64,000 bases of DNA from RGIG3009 sp045595845 (GCA_045595845.1 JAZOBF010000009.1:1-64000); one strand, 5' to 3'. Positions 7,787 through 17,279 are shown, counted from the stretch's first letter. Translations and numbers: made by a program. Notes: generated by a model not told the origin, from the letters alone.

Positions 7787-9454
7787 TTATTTTTTATTAA
7801 AGCTATCCTTTAACGATACGGAACGGTTAAAGACGGGATATGCCGCGGTACTGTCCTCGCTGTCAATGCAAAAATACCCGAGTCGCAAGAATTGGAAAGC
7901 GGTGGGTGCTTCGGCGGGCAGAATACCGGCTTCAATTTTACAGTTGGCCAGTTTTTCCAGAGAGTCCTTGTTGAGAACATCGAGAAAATCTTGCTCGCCT
8001 GCTTCCGGCTCAGCATCTAAGAACAGGGAAGAGTAGAGACGCACTTCGGCATCTTTGGCGGTCGCGGCATCCACCCAATGAATCGTGCCTTTCACTTTAC
8101 GGCCGTCAGGCGTATTACCGCCTTTCGTTTCAGGGTCGTAGGTTGCCAAAATTTCAATTACATTGCCGTTATCGTCTTTTACGCAACCTGTGCAGCGAAC
8201 AACATATGCCGATTTTAAACGCACCTCATTGCCGGGGAACAGACGGAAATATCCTTTGACGGGCTCTTCCATGAAGTCGTCGCGTTCTACCCACAAGGTT
8301 CTTGAAAAAGAAACATCGTGAGTCCCGCGTTCCGGGTAATAGGGGTGGTTTTCCATTTGGAAAATTTCCGACTCACCCTCGGGATAGTTGGTAAGGGTTA
8401 GTTTTACGGGATGCAAAACCGCCATCGCACGGGTGGCGTTTTCGTTGAGGTCTTCCCGCAGGCAATGCTCCAAAAGCGCAATTTCCACGGTGCTGGGCAC
8501 CTTTGCTACACCGACACGTTCAATGAAGTTGCGGATGGAGGCGGGGGTGTAACCGCGGCGACGCAGGCCGCGCAGAGTCGGCATACGGGGATCGTCCCAA
8601 CCGGACACATAGCCTTCCTCTACCAATTTGCGCAACTTGCGTTTGGACATCACCGTATAGTTGATATTCAAGCGCGCAAACTCGATCTGGCGGGGATTTC
8701 CTTCCAGATCGGTGTGCTCGACAAACCAGTTGTAAAGCGGACGGTGATCTTCAAACTCCAACGAGCACAGGGAGTGCGTGATGCCCTCGATGGCATCTTC
8801 CAACGGATGAGCAAAATCGTACATAGGATAGATGCACCACTTATCACCTTGACGATGATGGTGGGAATGATTGATGCGGTAAATAACGGGATCCCGCATG
8901 TTGAAATTGCCGCTGGCAAGATCAATTTTAGCGCGCAGTGTCATGGCACCGTCGGGAAATTCACCCGCGCGCATACGCGTGAACAGGTCCAGACTTTCTT
9001 CTATGGGTCGGTCACGGTACGGACTCACAGCAGGGTGAGTCAGATCCCCGCGGTTGTCACGCATTTGCTCAGGTGACAGTTCGCACACATAGGCAAGCCC
9101 GCGCTTAATCAGCGATACCGCAATCTCATACATTTTTTCAAAGTAATCCGATGCGTAATAAAAACGATCGTCCCAGTCATAACCGAGCCAATGAATATCG
9201 TCTTGAATGGCATCGACATATTCGACATCTTCTTTTGTCGGGTTGGTGTCATCCATACGCAAATTGCAGATGCCGCCGTATTTTTGGGCAGTACCGAAAT
9301 CGATGCAAATGGCTTTGGCATGGCCGATATGCAGATAACCGTTCGGCTCGGGCGGGAAACGCGTATGCACCTGCATTCCGTAGCACCGCCCGTCAGGTTT
9401 CAATTCTTCATCGATAATATCGTGAATAAAATTACTGATGCGTTCTTCTGACAT
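7787..9454 (-). CDS. glnS: Glutaminyl-tRNA synthetase
   Basis: Class I synthetase charging tRNA-Gln directly. The 555 residues include the HIGH motif in PPEPNGYLHIGHAKAI (about residue 35-42) and the KMSKS-equivalent VMSKRKLRKLV near residue 268, with a C-terminal beta-barrel anticodon-binding half. The ATG follows GCAGGAGGAG. It is 18 nt downstream of gltX and shares its promoter. Many Firmicutes lack GlnRS and make Gln-tRNA by transamidation; its presence is typical of a subset of clostridia. Confidence 0.97.
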   Translation of the reverse strand: MSEERISNFIHDIIDEELKPDGRCYGMQVHTRFPPEPNGYLHIGHAKAICIDFGTAQKYGGICNLRMDDTNPTKEDVEYVDAIQDDIHWLGYDWDDRFYYASDYFEKMYEIAVSLIKRGLAYVCELSPEQMRDNRGDLTHPAVSPYRDRPIEESLDLFTRMRAGEFPDGAMTLRAKIDLASGNFNMRDPVIYRINHSHHHRQGDKWCIYPMYDFAHPLEDAIEGITHSLCSLEFEDHRPLYNWFVEHTDLEGNPRQIEFARLNINYTVMSKRKLRKLVEEGYVSGWDDPRMPTLRGLRRRGYTPASIRNFIERVGVAKVPSTVEIALLEHCLREDLNENATRAMAVLHPVKLTLTNYPEGESEIFQMENHPYYPERGTHDVSFSRTLWVERDDFMEEPVKGYFRLFPGNEVRLKSAYVVRCTGCVKDDNGNVIEILATYDPETKGGNTPDGRKVKGTIHWVDAATAKDAEVRLYSSLFLDAEPEAGEQDFLDVLNKDSLEKLANCKIEAGILPAEAPTAFQFLRLGYFCIDSEDSTAAYPVFNRSVSLKDSFNKK

Positions 9455-9472
9455 ATAAACTACTCCTCCTGC

Positions 9473-11119
9473 TTACAGCGTGTTCAACGCTGCATTTAGC
9501 CGCTCGGTAACCGTATCTTTTCCCAACAGGCTCATGATGCTGCACAGATCGGGTGTGTTGCGACGGCCCGTCACCGCGATACGAATGACGGTGCTGACAT
9601 CACCCGCGTGTCCCTTATAAGCCTCCGGTTGTTTTTTATATTCCTTTACTTCCGGACAGAATCCGATTGCGGGGCAAAGTGCTTTGATGGTATCAAACCA
9701 TGCTTGCTTGTCTTGTTCGGGATCGTAAAGGGGCAAATAAGTTTGCAAAATCGTGCGAATATCGGTGGCGGACAGATGCTCGGGCCATGGATATTCGCCG
9801 GGCGTTTCAAAGAAATATGCCGCATAATCGGGCACATCGCTCCATTTTGCGAGATCCTTACGCGGTTTCGCTCCGCCGCGGTCGATGCTGAAGATACCGG
9901 TTGCAAAAGCAATGTCCGCGGTGAGCCGTGCGTGCCATTCGGGTGCGTACTCTGCCGCCCAGGCGATGACCGCATCGGTAACCGTTTTGGCGTCCATGCC
10001 GGCAATTACATTTTTGCTGACATCGTTAAGTTTGTTTAAGTCAAACAGTGCGCCGGATACGCTCATTTTCTTTAAATTGAACGGGAACGCATGGCGGGGC
10101 TTGTCCGGATTTTGACGGCGCCATTCCTCATAGTCGCTGTTGGCAATGGTGTGCAGATATTCCATGACGCTTTCCGGCGGATACCCCTGTTCCGTGTAAA
10201 AATGTACAGCAGCTTCGGGATCTTTGCGCTTGGAAAGCTTGCGCTTACTACCGTCCTCTTCCTTCATAATGGGGCTGACATGCGCGTATTTCGGCGGTTT
10301 AAACCCAAGGACACGGAACAGCTGAATATGGGTAGGAACCGAGGCAATCCACTCATCACCGCGGATGACATGGGTGGTACGCATCAAATGATCGTCGATT
10401 GCATGAGCGAAATGATAGGTTGGAATACCGTCGGTTTTCAACAACACAATATCCTGATCATTTTCGGGGATTTCGATGGTTCCTTTGATCAGGTCGTCAA
10501 ATTTAATGCGGCGGGATTCATCCCCGGGTGAACGCAAGCGCATCACATAGGGGATACCGGCACGGATTTTTTCCATTGCTTGCTCAGGAGTGAGTGAACG
10601 ACAAGTGGCGTATTCACCGTAGTATCCGGTGCGTAGCTTTTGCTGTTCTTGTTTTTCGCGTACAGTTGAAAGCTCGTCCGGTGTGCAGAAGCAAGGATAA
10701 GCCAAACCTTGTAAAACGAGTGATTTTACAAAAGCATGGTAAATTTGTGCACGATCGCTTTGACGGTACGGTCCGTAACTGCCGATGGAATCGTCGTCGC
10801 CTTGATACCCCTCGTCGATTTGCAAGCCGTATTGGCGAAGCCCTGCCAAAATATCGGCGGCGCCTCCATCCACTTCGCGTTTTTTATCGGTATCCTCTAA
10901 ACGAAAATAAAATATACCGTTTGTGGAACGGGCGGTAAGATAGTTGATGGTGGCGGTGAACAGTACACCTAAGTGTAAATAACCGGTAGGCGATGGGGCG
11001 ATACGAACCACACGCGCCCCTTCTGTAAGGGAACGCGGGGGATATAGCGCTTCATAGTCCTCAGGCGTTTTGGTGATATTCGGAAACAGCAATTCCGCAA
11101 GTTGCTCTAAAGCGGTCAT
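9473..11119 (-). CDS. gltX: Glutamyl-tRNA synthetase
   Basis: Class I synthetase for tRNA-Glu. The protein is 548 residues, longer than the usual ~480 of bacterial GltX. The catalytic motif reads APSPTGYLHLGVLFT (HLGV for HIGH, about residues 43-57) and the KMSKS loop is KLSKRKDPEA near residue 292. The RLEDTDKKREVDGG block fits a GluRS. The ATG at 11119 follows CAGGAGGAC. It heads the gltX-glnS operon, so the two related synthetases are co-expressed. Confidence 0.95.
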   Translation of the reverse strand: MTALEQLAELLFPNITKTPEDYEALYPPRSLTEGARVVRIAPSPTGYLHLGVLFTATINYLTARSTNGIFYFRLEDTDKKREVDGGAADILAGLRQYGLQIDEGYQGDDDSIGSYGPYRQSDRAQIYHAFVKSLVLQGLAYPCFCTPDELSTVREKQEQQKLRTGYYGEYATCRSLTPEQAMEKIRAGIPYVMRLRSPGDESRRIKFDDLIKGTIEIPENDQDIVLLKTDGIPTYHFAHAIDDHLMRTTHVIRGDEWIASVPTHIQLFRVLGFKPPKYAHVSPIMKEEDGSKRKLSKRKDPEAAVHFYTEQGYPPESVMEYLHTIANSDYEEWRRQNPDKPRHAFPFNLKKMSVSGALFDLNKLNDVSKNVIAGMDAKTVTDAVIAWAAEYAPEWHARLTADIAFATGIFSIDRGGAKPRKDLAKWSDVPDYAAYFFETPGEYPWPEHLSATDIRTILQTYLPLYDPEQDKQAWFDTIKALCPAIGFCPEVKEYKKQPEAYKGHAGDVSTVIRIAVTGRRNTPDLCSIMSLLGKDTVTERLNAALNTL

Positions 11120-11154
11120 ATGAGTCCTCCTGAACGAAATAAACAGATATATCT

Positions 11155-11183
11155 ATTTTACAATTTTTGGTTGCAAAAGTCAA
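11155..11183 (-). promoter_or_regulatory. Promoter for gltX-glnS
   Basis: On the minus strand, TTGACT (11183-11178) and TAAAAT (11160-11155) with a 17-nt spacer, ~35 nt before the gltX ATG. The leader is too short for a T-box. Confidence 0.65.
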
Positions 11184-11198
11184 TGAAAGTATGATACT
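11171..11198 (+). promoter_or_regulatory. Probable trpS promoter
   Basis: TTGCAA (11171-11176) and GATACT (11193-11198), 16-nt spacer, about 35 nt before the trpS ATG. It overlaps the opposing gltX promoter. Weaker match than most others in the window. Confidence 0.4.
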
Positions 11199-11233
11199 AT
11201 ATAGAAAAGATTTTTTGAAGGGTACGGGATCGT

Positions 11234-12256
11234 ATGGAAAATCAGAATGTAGTGGAAACGGCGCGCAAGCAACGCGCTTTAAGTTGTATACAATCCACCG
11301 GTACGCCGACACTCGGCAACTATCTGGGTGCTTTGCGTAACTGGGTGTTATTGCAAGAGGAATTTGAATGTGCTTATGCCGTAGCCGATCTGCATGCTAT
11401 TACGGTACGGCAAGAACCTGCCAAATTGCGTCAGCAGACAAACGAAATGTTTGCACTTTTGTTAGCGATAGGTCTTGATCCGGAAAAATCGTTGTTGTTC
11501 GTGCAATCGCAAGTGCCTGAGCATACGCAGCTCAGTTGGTTGCTCGCTTGCCATACTCAGTTTGGGGAATTATCCCGCATGACGCAGTTTAAGGATAAGT
11601 CGGCAAAACACGCGGATAACATCAATGCCGGCCTGTTTACCTATCCGGTGTTGATGGCGGCGGATATTTTGTTGTATCAGCCGGATGTGGTGCCTGTCGG
11701 TGCGGATCAAAAACAACACTGTGAATTGACGCGTGATATTGCGACTCGGTTTAATAACCTCTATGCGAACACATTCACGATTCCGGAACCGTATATTATG
11801 AAAACAGCCGCCCGCGTTTGCTCGTTGCAGGAACCGACCAAAAAAATGTCCAAGTCGGACGAAAACCAAAATTCCTTTATTTCGCTGAAAGACGATGAGG
11901 ACACCATCATGCGCAAGTTCCGCCGTGCGGTAACGGACAGCGAGGCAAAAGTGCGCTACGCACCCGGAAAAGACGGCGTTAATAACCTGATGGAAATCTA
12001 TTCAGCGGTAACCGGTAAAACGCTTGAGGCTATTGAAGATGAATTTACGGGAAAAGGTTACGGCGATTTTAAAACGGCCGTCGGCGAAGCCGTTGCCGTG
12101 GAATTAAAGCCTATCCAAGAACGGTTCACAGAACTGATGAAAGACAAAGCGCAACTGGAGACTTTGATGAAACTTGGGGCGGAGAAAGCTTCGCACATCG
12201 CCGCTCGAACACTTGGAAAGGCCATGAAAAAATTAGGCTTTGTCATGCTGAAATAA
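11234..12256 (+). CDS. trpS: Tryptophanyl-tRNA synthetase
   Basis: Class Ic synthetase, 340 residues. The HIGH-equivalent STGTPTLGNYLGALRNW is at residues 21-37 and the KKMSKSDENQN loop is near residue 202. The FVQSQVPEHTQLSWLLAC block is a strong TrpRS match. The ATG lies in GGGATCGTATGG, with GAAGGGT upstream. It is monocistronic, diverging from gltX and ended by a strong hairpin. Confidence 0.97.
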   Translation: MENQNVVETARKQRALSCIQSTGTPTLGNYLGALRNWVLLQEEFECAYAVADLHAITVRQEPAKLRQQTNEMFALLLAIGLDPEKSLLFVQSQVPEHTQLSWLLACHTQFGELSRMTQFKDKSAKHADNINAGLFTYPVLMAADILLYQPDVVPVGADQKQHCELTRDIATRFNNLYANTFTIPEPYIMKTAARVCSLQEPTKKMSKSDENQNSFISLKDDEDTIMRKFRRAVTDSEAKVRYAPGKDGVNNLMEIYSAVTGKTLEAIEDEFTGKGYGDFKTAVGEAVAVELKPIQERFTELMKDKAQLETLMKLGAEKASHIAARTLGKAMKKLGFVMLK

Positions 12257-12258
12257 CG

Positions 12259-12286
12259 AAAAGCGCCTGTAAAAACAGGCGCTTTC
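12259..12286. terminator. Bidirectional terminator
   Basis: AAAGCGCCTGT, loop AAAA, ACAGGCGCTTTC between convergent trpS and the small helical-protein gene. Confidence 0.8.
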
Positions 12287-12290
12287 TTCT

Positions 12291-12725
12291 TTATACAAAT
12301 TTCAAAAGATCTTGCATAAATTGCTGCTCCAAATCAATAAGTTTGCGTGTTAGTTTACGGCAATCTTCGGATGCTTGCGTGTATTGGTTGAGGTAACCGC
12401 TGAGTGACTTTATCCCCATACTGCAACCGTCTACCATCAATCCCGCAATATGTGAGGTGGTGTCGTCCATCAGCAATTTCATTTCGGTGGAGAACCAAGA
12501 CATTGCTTTGACAATCTTTGGCGGATCTTTTTCGTCGAGATCGGCACTGTTCAGTAAAGCGTGACATTCATCACCGATTTTAATGTGCTCGTCATTATAC
12601 TTTTCGATCAATTGTTTTAAGTCGTTCTTATCCTTTAAAAACGGCATCACTTGTTCCATACTGTTGGTAGCACTTTTACAGCCGGAGTTGCATTCTTTCA
12701 GCAGACAAACAGTATCACGGTTCAT
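12291..12725 (-). CDS. Small predicted helical-bundle protein, unknown function
   Basis: A soluble 144-residue protein I do not recognise. It looks all-helical: an N-terminal cysteine pair region (CLLKECNSGCKS, residues ~7-18), then charged amphipathic helices with MEQVMPFLKDKNDL, HIKIGDECHALL, MKLLMDDTTSHIAG and a C-terminal EQQFMQDLLKF. The pattern recalls ferritin-like or four-helix proteins, but no metal-ligand motif is complete. ATGs occur at 12734, 12731 and 12725; the last has the best spacing from AAAGGA. It diverges from the HD nucleotidase. Confidence 0.7.
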   Translation of the reverse strand: MNRDTVCLLKECNSGCKSATNSMEQVMPFLKDKNDLKQLIEKYNDEHIKIGDECHALLNSADLDEKDPPKIVKAMSWFSTEMKLLMDDTTSHIAGLMVDGCSMGIKSLSGYLNQYTQASEDCRKLTRKLIDLEQQFMQDLLKFV

Positions 12726-12758
12726 TGTCATCATTCCTTTCGTTGTGTTAGTATGGGA

Positions 12759-12788
12759 ATCGTATCTCCTTTTATTCAACTCTTGCAA
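12759..12788 (-). promoter_or_regulatory. Probable promoter for the small helical-protein gene
   Basis: Minus-strand TTGCAA (12788-12783) and TACGAT (12764-12759), 18-nt spacer. The -35 box is palindromic and is the same six bases used by the opposite promoter. Confidence 0.4.
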
Positions 12789-12811
12789 AAGCCGACAAAA
12801 GAATGTATACT
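12783..12811 (+). promoter_or_regulatory. Promoter for the HD nucleotidase
   Basis: TTGCAA (12783-12788), 17 nt, TATACT (12806-12811); start codon GTG is 20 nt downstream with TAGGAG in between. Confidence 0.65.
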
Positions 12812-12831
12812 GTAAAATAGGAGTTGATACT

Positions 12832-13413
12832 GTGAAAAACTCGTTTTTTGCTATGTTGTCGCGCATGAAATATATCAATCGTTGGGCGCTGATGAGAAAT
12901 ACGCAAACCGAAAATATATGCGAACATTCGCACGATGTGGCGGTGTTGGCACACGCGTTGGCGGTGTTGCACAATCATCGTTTCGGCGGTAATGTGAATG
13001 AGCAGGCGTGTGTTATGCTTGGCGTGTATCATGATGCCCCCGAAATTTTAACAGGCGATTTACCTACCCCTGTTAAATATGATAATCCCACCATTCGCGA
13101 AGCGTACAAACAGGTGGAAAGGGTGTCTGCCGACAAATTGTTATCGTTGTTACCGGAGGATATGATGGCGGAATATCGGCGTTGGTTATTGCCGAATGCC
13201 AACGCAATGGCAGAGGAACTGCGCATTGTGAAAGCGGCAGATAAACTGTCGGCGCTCATTAAATGTATTGAAGAAATCAAACAGGGAAACCGCGAATTCG
13301 CGAAAGCGCGCCAATCCACCGAAGCCGCTTTACGGGATATGAACATGGCGGCTGTAGATTGTTTTTTGGAAGAATTCTTACCGTCGTACGAATTAACCTT
13401 GGATGAGCTGTAA
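12832..13413 (+). CDS. YfbR-like HD-domain 5'-deoxynucleotidase
   Basis: A 193-residue HD-superfamily phosphohydrolase, probably removing phosphate from deoxynucleoside monophosphates as E. coli YfbR does. Metal-site motifs are in order: Arg-rich WALMRNTQTENICEHSHDVA, then GVYHDAPEILTGDLPTPVKYDN (the HD pair), then KAADKLSALIKC (distal Asp). The GTG at 12832 is chosen because TAGGAG sits 8 nt before it and the family begins just upstream of the SRMKYINRW block; the open frame before it has no family similarity. Confidence 0.88.
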   Translation: MKNSFFAMLSRMKYINRWALMRNTQTENICEHSHDVAVLAHALAVLHNHRFGGNVNEQACVMLGVYHDAPEILTGDLPTPVKYDNPTIREAYKQVERVSADKLLSLLPEDMMAEYRRWLLPNANAMAEELRIVKAADKLSALIKCIEEIKQGNREFAKARQSTEAALRDMNMAAVDCFLEEFLPSYELTLDEL

Positions 13414-13415
13414 AA

Positions 13416-13452
13416 AGAACCGTGTAAGCACAACGCTTACACGGTTCTTTTA
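13416..13452. terminator. Bidirectional terminator
   Basis: AAGAACCGTGTAAGC, loop ACAAC, GCTTACACGGTTCTTTT between the convergent HD nucleotidase and recG genes. Confidence 0.85.
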
Positions 13453-15495
13453 ATTTAAGCCTTGTCCGCCGGTTCGTTCAAATAATGCTTGTACCGATTG
13501 TTGTAACGGTTTATGTTCTGGAAGATGGAGTGCGGGATCCTTGGCGTGAACAACGCGAGCCGCATCTTGTGCCTCACGCAGAAGAGACATATCAGACAGG
13601 AAATCAGCTAATTTCATTTGCGGCAGACCGTGTTGACGATCGCCAAAAAAATCACCGGGTCCCCGTAACTGTAAATCTTCGTCGGCAATGCGGAAACCGT
13701 CGGTGGTTTCACACATGACCTTTAGTCGACGAATGGCTTCCTCGTTTTGTGCATCCGAAACGAGAATGCAGGTCGAAGCGTGTTGCCCGCGCCCGACACG
13801 CCCGCGCAATTGATGTAACTGCGCCAATCCGAAACGCTCAGCGTTTTCAATAACGATTAAAACAGCATTTGGGACATCCATGCCCACTTCAACCACCGTG
13901 GTAGATACAAGGACGGAAATGCGATTTTCAGCAAAATCACGCATAATCTGTTCTTTTTCGCGCGGTTTCATTTTACCGTGAAGCAAGCCGAGTGAGTAGC
14001 CTTTGAATGGTCCCGCCGACAATTTTTTGGCATAGTCTTCCGCTGCCACCAAATCGGTTTCACCCTCTTCTACCAACGGACATACCACATACGCTTGTCT
14101 GCCTTCATCTACGAATTTTCGCACATAACCGTATGCGCGAGCTCGTTTGTCGGTACCGATGGCATAGGTAGCAATGGGGGTGCGGCCGGCAGGCAGTTCG
14201 TCTAACACCGAAATATCCAAATCACCATACACAATGAGCGCCAGCGTGCGGGGGATGGGGGTTGCTGACATGACGAGCAGATGCGGATGTTCTCCTTTTG
14301 CGGTTAGTGCAGAGCGTTGACGAACACCGAAACGGTGCTGTTCGTCGGTGATAACCAGCCCTAAGCGTGAAAATTGCACATTGTCAGACAACAAGGCGTG
14401 TGTGCCGACCAGCAAATGGCAAGAACCGTTTTCAATCTCGTTGCGAACGGCATCTTTTTGCTTTTTGGTCATGGAACCGGTGAGCAAACCGACACGAATA
14501 GTCGGATCTTTTGCAAACATACGGCACAATGAATGATAGTGCTGTTGTGCGAGAATCTCCGTCGGTGCCATCATGACGCTTTGATACCCGTTACGGATGA
14601 CGGTATACGCAAGACAGGCGGCAACCGCTGTTTTACCGCTGCCGACATCACCGTGAAGCAGGCGGTTCATGGGAGTGTGGCCACTCATGTCGCGTAGTGC
14701 ATCGGTGACGGCGCGTTGTTGCGCGCCGGTCATGGTAAAGGGCAGAAAAGCGGAAAAATCATCGGTAAAATCCTGCTCAATACGAATCGTTGTTTGCGTT
14801 TTTGCAGGATTTTTCAAACCAAGTAACCCGAGCTGCAAGACAAACAGCTCTTCAAAAATCAAGCGACGACGCGCGATGGCCAGTGCCTCATGATCGGCGG
14901 GAAAATGAATGTTTTCCAACGCGTACCGATAGGTACATAACTGATATTGCCGACGCAAGGCAAAGGGAAGCGGATCCGTATCCAACGCCGTGTCCAACGC
15001 CAGTAAAGCGGTGCTGACCAGCTTTTCCAAATACCGCGAGGTAATACCGGCAGTCTGGGGGTAGATTGGGCGGATACGGGAGCCCGTTTCGGAGGGTTCA
15101 ATCAACGGCGAGGACATTTCCGGGGCACTCAGCGCCCCTGTCACCGTGCCGAAAAACAAATATTGTTTGCCTGCTTCAATTTTGGCGGCGGCATATTTGT
15201 TGTTAAACAGTGTGATGCGCGCAACGCCTGAGGAATCGGTTACGGAAAAGGTGTAAAGAGAAAGTCCTTTACGGACTTGTCGCTCGATCGGCTTAGATAA
15301 GGCAGTAGCGCGTATGCAACATGATGTGTTGCGCGGTGCGCAAGCGATAGGGGTGACCGTAGACCAATCCTCATATTGGCGAGGAAAATGAGAGAGAAGA
15401 TCGCCGACAGTGTGGATGTTTATTTTTTCCAGTTGTTGGGCGCGCTTTTCCCCGACACCTTTCAGGTATTGAATCGGCGTGGTCGTTGTCAGCAA
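13450..15495 (-). CDS. recG: ATP-dependent DNA helicase RecG
   Basis: Remodels stalled forks and Holliday junctions. 681 residues, normal for the family. The N-terminal wedge domain (IQYLKGVGEKRAQQLEKI) is followed by helicase motifs: Walker A HGDVGSGKTAVA near residue 282, DEQH box near 382, and motif VI QLRGRVGRGQH near 585. The start is a TTG at 15495 with GGAGGGAATTTC immediately upstream. Third gene of the leftward asp23-yloV-recG operon, a conserved Firmicute arrangement. Confidence 0.97.
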   Translation of the reverse strand: MLTTTTPIQYLKGVGEKRAQQLEKINIHTVGDLLSHFPRQYEDWSTVTPIACAPRNTSCCIRATALSKPIERQVRKGLSLYTFSVTDSSGVARITLFNNKYAAAKIEAGKQYLFFGTVTGALSAPEMSSPLIEPSETGSRIRPIYPQTAGITSRYLEKLVSTALLALDTALDTDPLPFALRRQYQLCTYRYALENIHFPADHEALAIARRRLIFEELFVLQLGLLGLKNPAKTQTTIRIEQDFTDDFSAFLPFTMTGAQQRAVTDALRDMSGHTPMNRLLHGDVGSGKTAVAACLAYTVIRNGYQSVMMAPTEILAQQHYHSLCRMFAKDPTIRVGLLTGSMTKKQKDAVRNEIENGSCHLLVGTHALLSDNVQFSRLGLVITDEQHRFGVRQRSALTAKGEHPHLLVMSATPIPRTLALIVYGDLDISVLDELPAGRTPIATYAIGTDKRARAYGYVRKFVDEGRQAYVVCPLVEEGETDLVAAEDYAKKLSAGPFKGYSLGLLHGKMKPREKEQIMRDFAENRISVLVSTTVVEVGMDVPNAVLIVIENAERFGLAQLHQLRGRVGRGQHASTCILVSDAQNEEAIRRLKVMCETTDGFRIADEDLQLRGPGDFFGDRQHGLPQMKLADFLSDMSLLREAQDAARVVHAKDPALHLPEHKPLQQSVQALFERTGGQGLN

Positions 15496-15564
15496 GAAAT
15501 TCCCTCCTTTTTCAGAAATAGCCGATGGCGATCCTTGAGAGGGATACCATCGGCCATTACAGGA

Positions 15565-17229
15565 TTATTCGATCGAAATGAAATAATAGTAGACGGGTTG
15601 ACCGCCGGCAAGTACGGTAATATCTACATCACTACCGAGTTTTGCCGCAATGGCATCACGAGCCGCGTTTGCCTCTTGCTCGGTAACGCCTTCACCGTAC
15701 ATCAAGGTGATAAAGGCAACATCTTTGCCGGAAGAACGGCGTGCCGACGCCATATTTTTTGTCAGCTTAACGACGGCTTTTTCAATCGAGGTATCGGTAA
15801 AGGAAAGTTTACCGTTGTCGAGCGCTAAAATATCGCCTTCTTTAATCGCACGATTTTCATAATCGCTGTCGCGCGCCGCAAAGGTGATGGAACCGGACGA
15901 TACATTATCCGCCGCTTTCATCATGGTGTTCAGATTATCTTCTACTTCCGCATCCGGATCAAAATTCAACATGGCGGAAACGCCTTGCGGAATGGTACGG
16001 GTGGGAAGGACATGAACGGTACGGTCGGCAAGCGGGATCGCCTGTTCAGCCGCCAAAATAATATTTTTGTTATTGGGAAGAACATAAACGACTTTGGCAG
16101 GAGTGGCTTCAATAGCATTTAGAATGTCGTCGGTTGACGGGTTCATGGTTTGACCGCCGGATACGACCTGACCGCAGCCGAGGTCGGTGAATAGGGCTTG
16201 TAAACCTTCACCCGCAGCAACGGCAACAAAGCCGAACTCTTCTTCGGGTTCAACGCGTGCGGGGGTAGAGACGGTTTCGTTGTTATCAGGTGCCCAGGCA
16301 GCATTTTCGTGTTGAATGCGCATATTCTCGACTTTTACGGTCTCAAAAGCGCCGTACTCAACACCTTTGCTGAGGGCTTTGCCGGGATCGTTGGTGTGAA
16401 CATGAACCTTGATGATTTCCTCATCGTCCACTACAACCACACAATCGCCGATGGTTTCCAAATATGCACGGAGTTTCAAAGGATCCTTTTTGCAGGTCTT
16501 TTCACGCGCAACGATGAATTCGGTGCAATAGGTAAAGGTGATATCGGTTTCAAAGGAACCGGCGGCGCTTGCGGATTTTTGCTGAGGCGCGTTGGATATG
16601 GCTGTATCACCCTGAACAATCGGTTCACCGTTAAAGACTGCTTGCATAGCGCGGAAAATAACACAAAGGCCTTGACCGCCTGCGTCAACGACACCCGCTT
16701 TTTTCAGGACGGGGAGAAGCTCAGGCGTGCGTTGTAAGGAAGCCTCGGCTTCGTCACAAATCACAGCCCATACAGCCGTTGCGGATGAATCGGCTGTTGC
16801 GGCGGCAACGCCCTTTTCCGCTGCCTCGCGGGCAACGGTCAAAATGGTACCCTCGGTGGGTTTCATGACGGCTTTATAAGCGGCTTCCACGCCAAGGGTT
16901 AGGGCGTTGGCAAGATCAGCGCCGTTCGCCTCGGTCTTTTCCTTAAGGCCCTTGGAAAAGCCACGGAATAACAGAGATAGGATAACGCCGGAGTTACCGC
17001 GTGCACCACGCAAAAGCGCTGACGAGGCGGTATCGGCAGTTTGACTGACCGTAGGATCGGTCAAACGAGCTAATTCCCGTGCGGCGGCGGACAGCGTCAT
17101 GGACATATTTGTGCCGGTGTCGCCGTCGGGAACGGGGAAAATATTCAGTTCGTCTACCTGCTGTTTTTGGGCAGCAAGTACATTGGATGCAGAAATCATT
17201 GCATCGCGCAACAGGTTACCTTGAATCAA
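15565..17229 (-). CDS. FakA/YloV-like DAK2-DegV kinase
   Basis: Fatty-acid kinase-like protein. In the family, the DAK2 domain phosphorylates fatty acids held by a separate DegV-type FakB. The 554-residue protein has the N-terminal DAK2 nucleotide site VDELNIFPVPDGDTGTNMS (about residues 26-44) and GARGNSGVILS, a middle domain, and a C-terminal DegV-like region. The start is a TTG at 17229, 8 nt after AAAGGAG; it gives the usual IQGNLLRDAM beginning. Two in-frame GTG/ATG choices upstream lie on or before the ribosome site. No FakB gene is in the window. Confidence 0.9.
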   Translation of the reverse strand: MIQGNLLRDAMISASNVLAAQKQQVDELNIFPVPDGDTGTNMSMTLSAAARELARLTDPTVSQTADTASSALLRGARGNSGVILSLLFRGFSKGLKEKTEANGADLANALTLGVEAAYKAVMKPTEGTILTVAREAAEKGVAAATADSSATAVWAVICDEAEASLQRTPELLPVLKKAGVVDAGGQGLCVIFRAMQAVFNGEPIVQGDTAISNAPQQKSASAAGSFETDITFTYCTEFIVAREKTCKKDPLKLRAYLETIGDCVVVVDDEEIIKVHVHTNDPGKALSKGVEYGAFETVKVENMRIQHENAAWAPDNNETVSTPARVEPEEEFGFVAVAAGEGLQALFTDLGCGQVVSGGQTMNPSTDDILNAIEATPAKVVYVLPNNKNIILAAEQAIPLADRTVHVLPTRTIPQGVSAMLNFDPDAEVEDNLNTMMKAADNVSSGSITFAARDSDYENRAIKEGDILALDNGKLSFTDTSIEKAVVKLTKNMASARRSSGKDVAFITLMYGEGVTEQEANAARDAIAAKLGSDVDITVLAGGQPVYYYFISIE

Positions 17230-17279
17230 GTGTAGCACTCCTTTTCGATGGGAACATGAGGGTGGCCGCATCTGTTGAT

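Noticed and set aside
8411..9076. A 221-codon frame opposite glnS, and others opposite gltX (9608-10531)
   Set aside because: Shadows of strongly conserved synthetase genes without start signals or family similarity.
11120..11233. T-box leader for gltX or trpS
   Set aside because: The divergent gap is only 114 nt with promoters on both strands; no T-box core or specifier stem fits.
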